Source: Deltaproteobacteria bacterium (lineage in GTDB: Bacteria; Myxococcota_A; Polyangia; HGW-17). From it: a stretch of 6,037 bases of DNA. The stretch covers positions 1-6,037 of the forward strand of contig QKIM01000187.1 in the NCBI GenBank assembly GCA_003249585.1, read 5' to 3'. Shown piece by piece: positions 5,189-6,037 of the stretch (position 1 is its first letter; each line of letters opens with the position of its first letter). A program made the position numbers and the translations under genes. Under the pieces are notes generated by a model, which worked only from the letters and a program-made list of their open reading frames with translations, was not told the origin of the DNA and ran no database searches.

Positions 5189-6037
5189 GTGAATACCAAA
5201 GCGCTCCCGATATTCTTCACGCTCACCTGCATCCTCTCCTTCGCCCCCGTGGTCTCGGCCCAGGGCCCCAGGGGCAACCTGCTCTTCTCCGACTCCGACG
5301 AGGACATGGATCTCGGCGAGGGTCCCTCACGCAAAGGCATAGACACGTCCGCCGAGGACAAGGCGCTGCGGCTCAGGAAGATGGTCCAGTCCGCCACCAA
5401 GGGCGAGACCACGGTCCAGGAGGCCCCCGCCGTCATTACCATTATCACCGAGGACGACATCGGTGACTACGGCTTCAGGCACATCCTCAACGCCCTGGCC
5501 TTCGTCCCCTCCATCCTCCCGGCCAACGGACAGTACGACAACATGCCGCTGATTACCACGGCCGGCAGCTCTCAGGGAGTTCTTCTCGTTCAGGACGGCG
5601 TCTCGCTCTTCGACCCCATCTTCAACATCCAGGCCACCATCCGGCGCTGGCCCCTGGAGCTGGTCAAGAGGATCGAGTCCATGTCCTCCCCCGGTGGTGT
5701 GCTCTGGGGCGCCAACTCCTATCTGGGAATCACCAGTATCATCACCAAGGACTATAACGACATCAACGGCTTCCAGCTTGGCATCGGCGGAGGTTCCGGA
5801 CCCGGCGACATGGACGTCTTCCGCGCCTACGGCATGTTCGGCAAGGAGTTCGGCCCCCTCAAGGTGTTCATGCACCTGAGCGGCGAGTTCTTCCGCGGTC
5901 CCAGCTATGACTATCTCCCCATCCGACTCATGTCGGCTCCGCCCCAGCCCGCGGGGACCATCGTCTACGCCGACTCTTCCCCGATGTCTTCGAGCAACCC
6001 GATGAACTTCTATGGTTCCTTCAACGGCAAGATCCAC
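5189..6037 (+). CDS. TonB-dependent-receptor-like outer-membrane protein (3' end outside window)
   Basis: GTG start at 5189; 283 codons are present and the frame is open to the edge. The signal peptide ends at VSA|QG (residue 24). An acidic, probably flexible stretch follows (SDSDEDMD at 34-41). Residues about 73-187 are a plug domain: EAPAVITIITEDDIGDYGF (78-96), HILNALAFVPSI, VLLVQDGV (131-138), ELVKRIESMSSPGGVLWGAN (157-176) and SIITK (183-187). From about residue 194, alternating aromatic beta strands mark the start of the barrel. Full family members are usually 600-1000 residues, so most of the barrel lies outside the window. Known members import ligands such as siderophores, cobalamin or glycans using TonB energy. 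The plug is divergent: the usual Arg-Gly before the LVQDG strand is replaced by TTAGSSQG, RGP becomes SSP, and only a degenerate TonB-box-like stretch (MVQSATK, 65-71) is visible. The gap to the OmpA-family gene is 9 bases. Family is confident; substrate is unknown. Confidence 0.9.
   Translation, partial: MNTKALPIFFTLTCILSFAPVVSAQGPRGNLLFSDSDEDMDLGEGPSRKGIDTSAEDKALRLRKMVQSATKGETTVQEAPAVITIITEDDIGDYGFRHILNALAFVPSILPANGQYDNMPLITTAGSSQGVLLVQDGVSLFDPIFNIQATIRRWPLELVKRIESMSSPGGVLWGANSYLGITSIITKDYNDINGFQLGIGGGSGPGDMDVFRAYGMFGKEFGPLKVFMHLSGEFFRGPSYDYLPIRLMSAPPQPAGTIVYADSSPMSSSNPMNFYGSFNGKIH

Noticed and set aside
4401..5192. 263-codon plus-strand frame within the OmpA-family gene
   Set aside because: It is a shifted reading of the TSP3 region giving Thr/Pro/Ser/Arg low-complexity sequence, with no own start signals.
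5327..6037. Open minus-strand frame opposite the receptor gene
   Set aside because: The plus strand encodes an evident plug domain with signal peptide and Shine-Dalgarno; the minus product has no recognisable features.

Overview
The window comes from a GC-rich Gram-negative bacterium. Several features suggest a myxobacterium-like or 'deltaproteobacterial' lineage (Myxococcota, Bradymonadota or relatives): cysteine-rich lipoproteins with C-x2-G-T motifs, an outer-membrane OmpA-family protein with a central thrombospondin type-3 (TSP3) calcium-binding region, and an acidic coiled-coil/TPR-like protein. This placement rests on gene style alone. No rRNA, tRNA or taxonomic marker gene is present, and nothing looks like a mobile element or CRISPR array.

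Layout. Bases 1-888 hold the 5' portion (296 codons, start codon at 888) of a minus-strand gene whose 3' end lies outside the window. It encodes a charged, segmented coiled-coil protein that runs into a TPR-like C-terminal part. Bases 889-1192 are a divergent intergenic region. It has a good sigma70-like promoter for the minus-strand gene, a promoter candidate for the plus-strand genes, and a few short palindromes. From 1193 to the right edge lies a tight plus-strand operon of four genes with gaps of 18, 21 and 9 bases: lipoprotein of unknown family, cysteine-rich lipoprotein, OmpA/TSP3 outer-membrane protein, and a TonB-dependent-receptor-like protein cut by the window edge.

How the genes may work together. 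All four operon products carry export signals and are predicted to end up in the outer membrane or attached to it: two lipid-anchored proteins, one barrel that can hold peptidoglycan through its OmpA domain, and one plugged barrel. The simplest reading is a dedicated outer-membrane assembly for uptake, binding or surface attachment, with the lipoproteins as accessory or ligand-binding parts. That role is inferred from gene order and targeting. No substrate can be named from the sequence. The least familiar parts are the two lipoproteins and the divergent plug of the TonB-type receptor, which lacks several residues usual in that domain.
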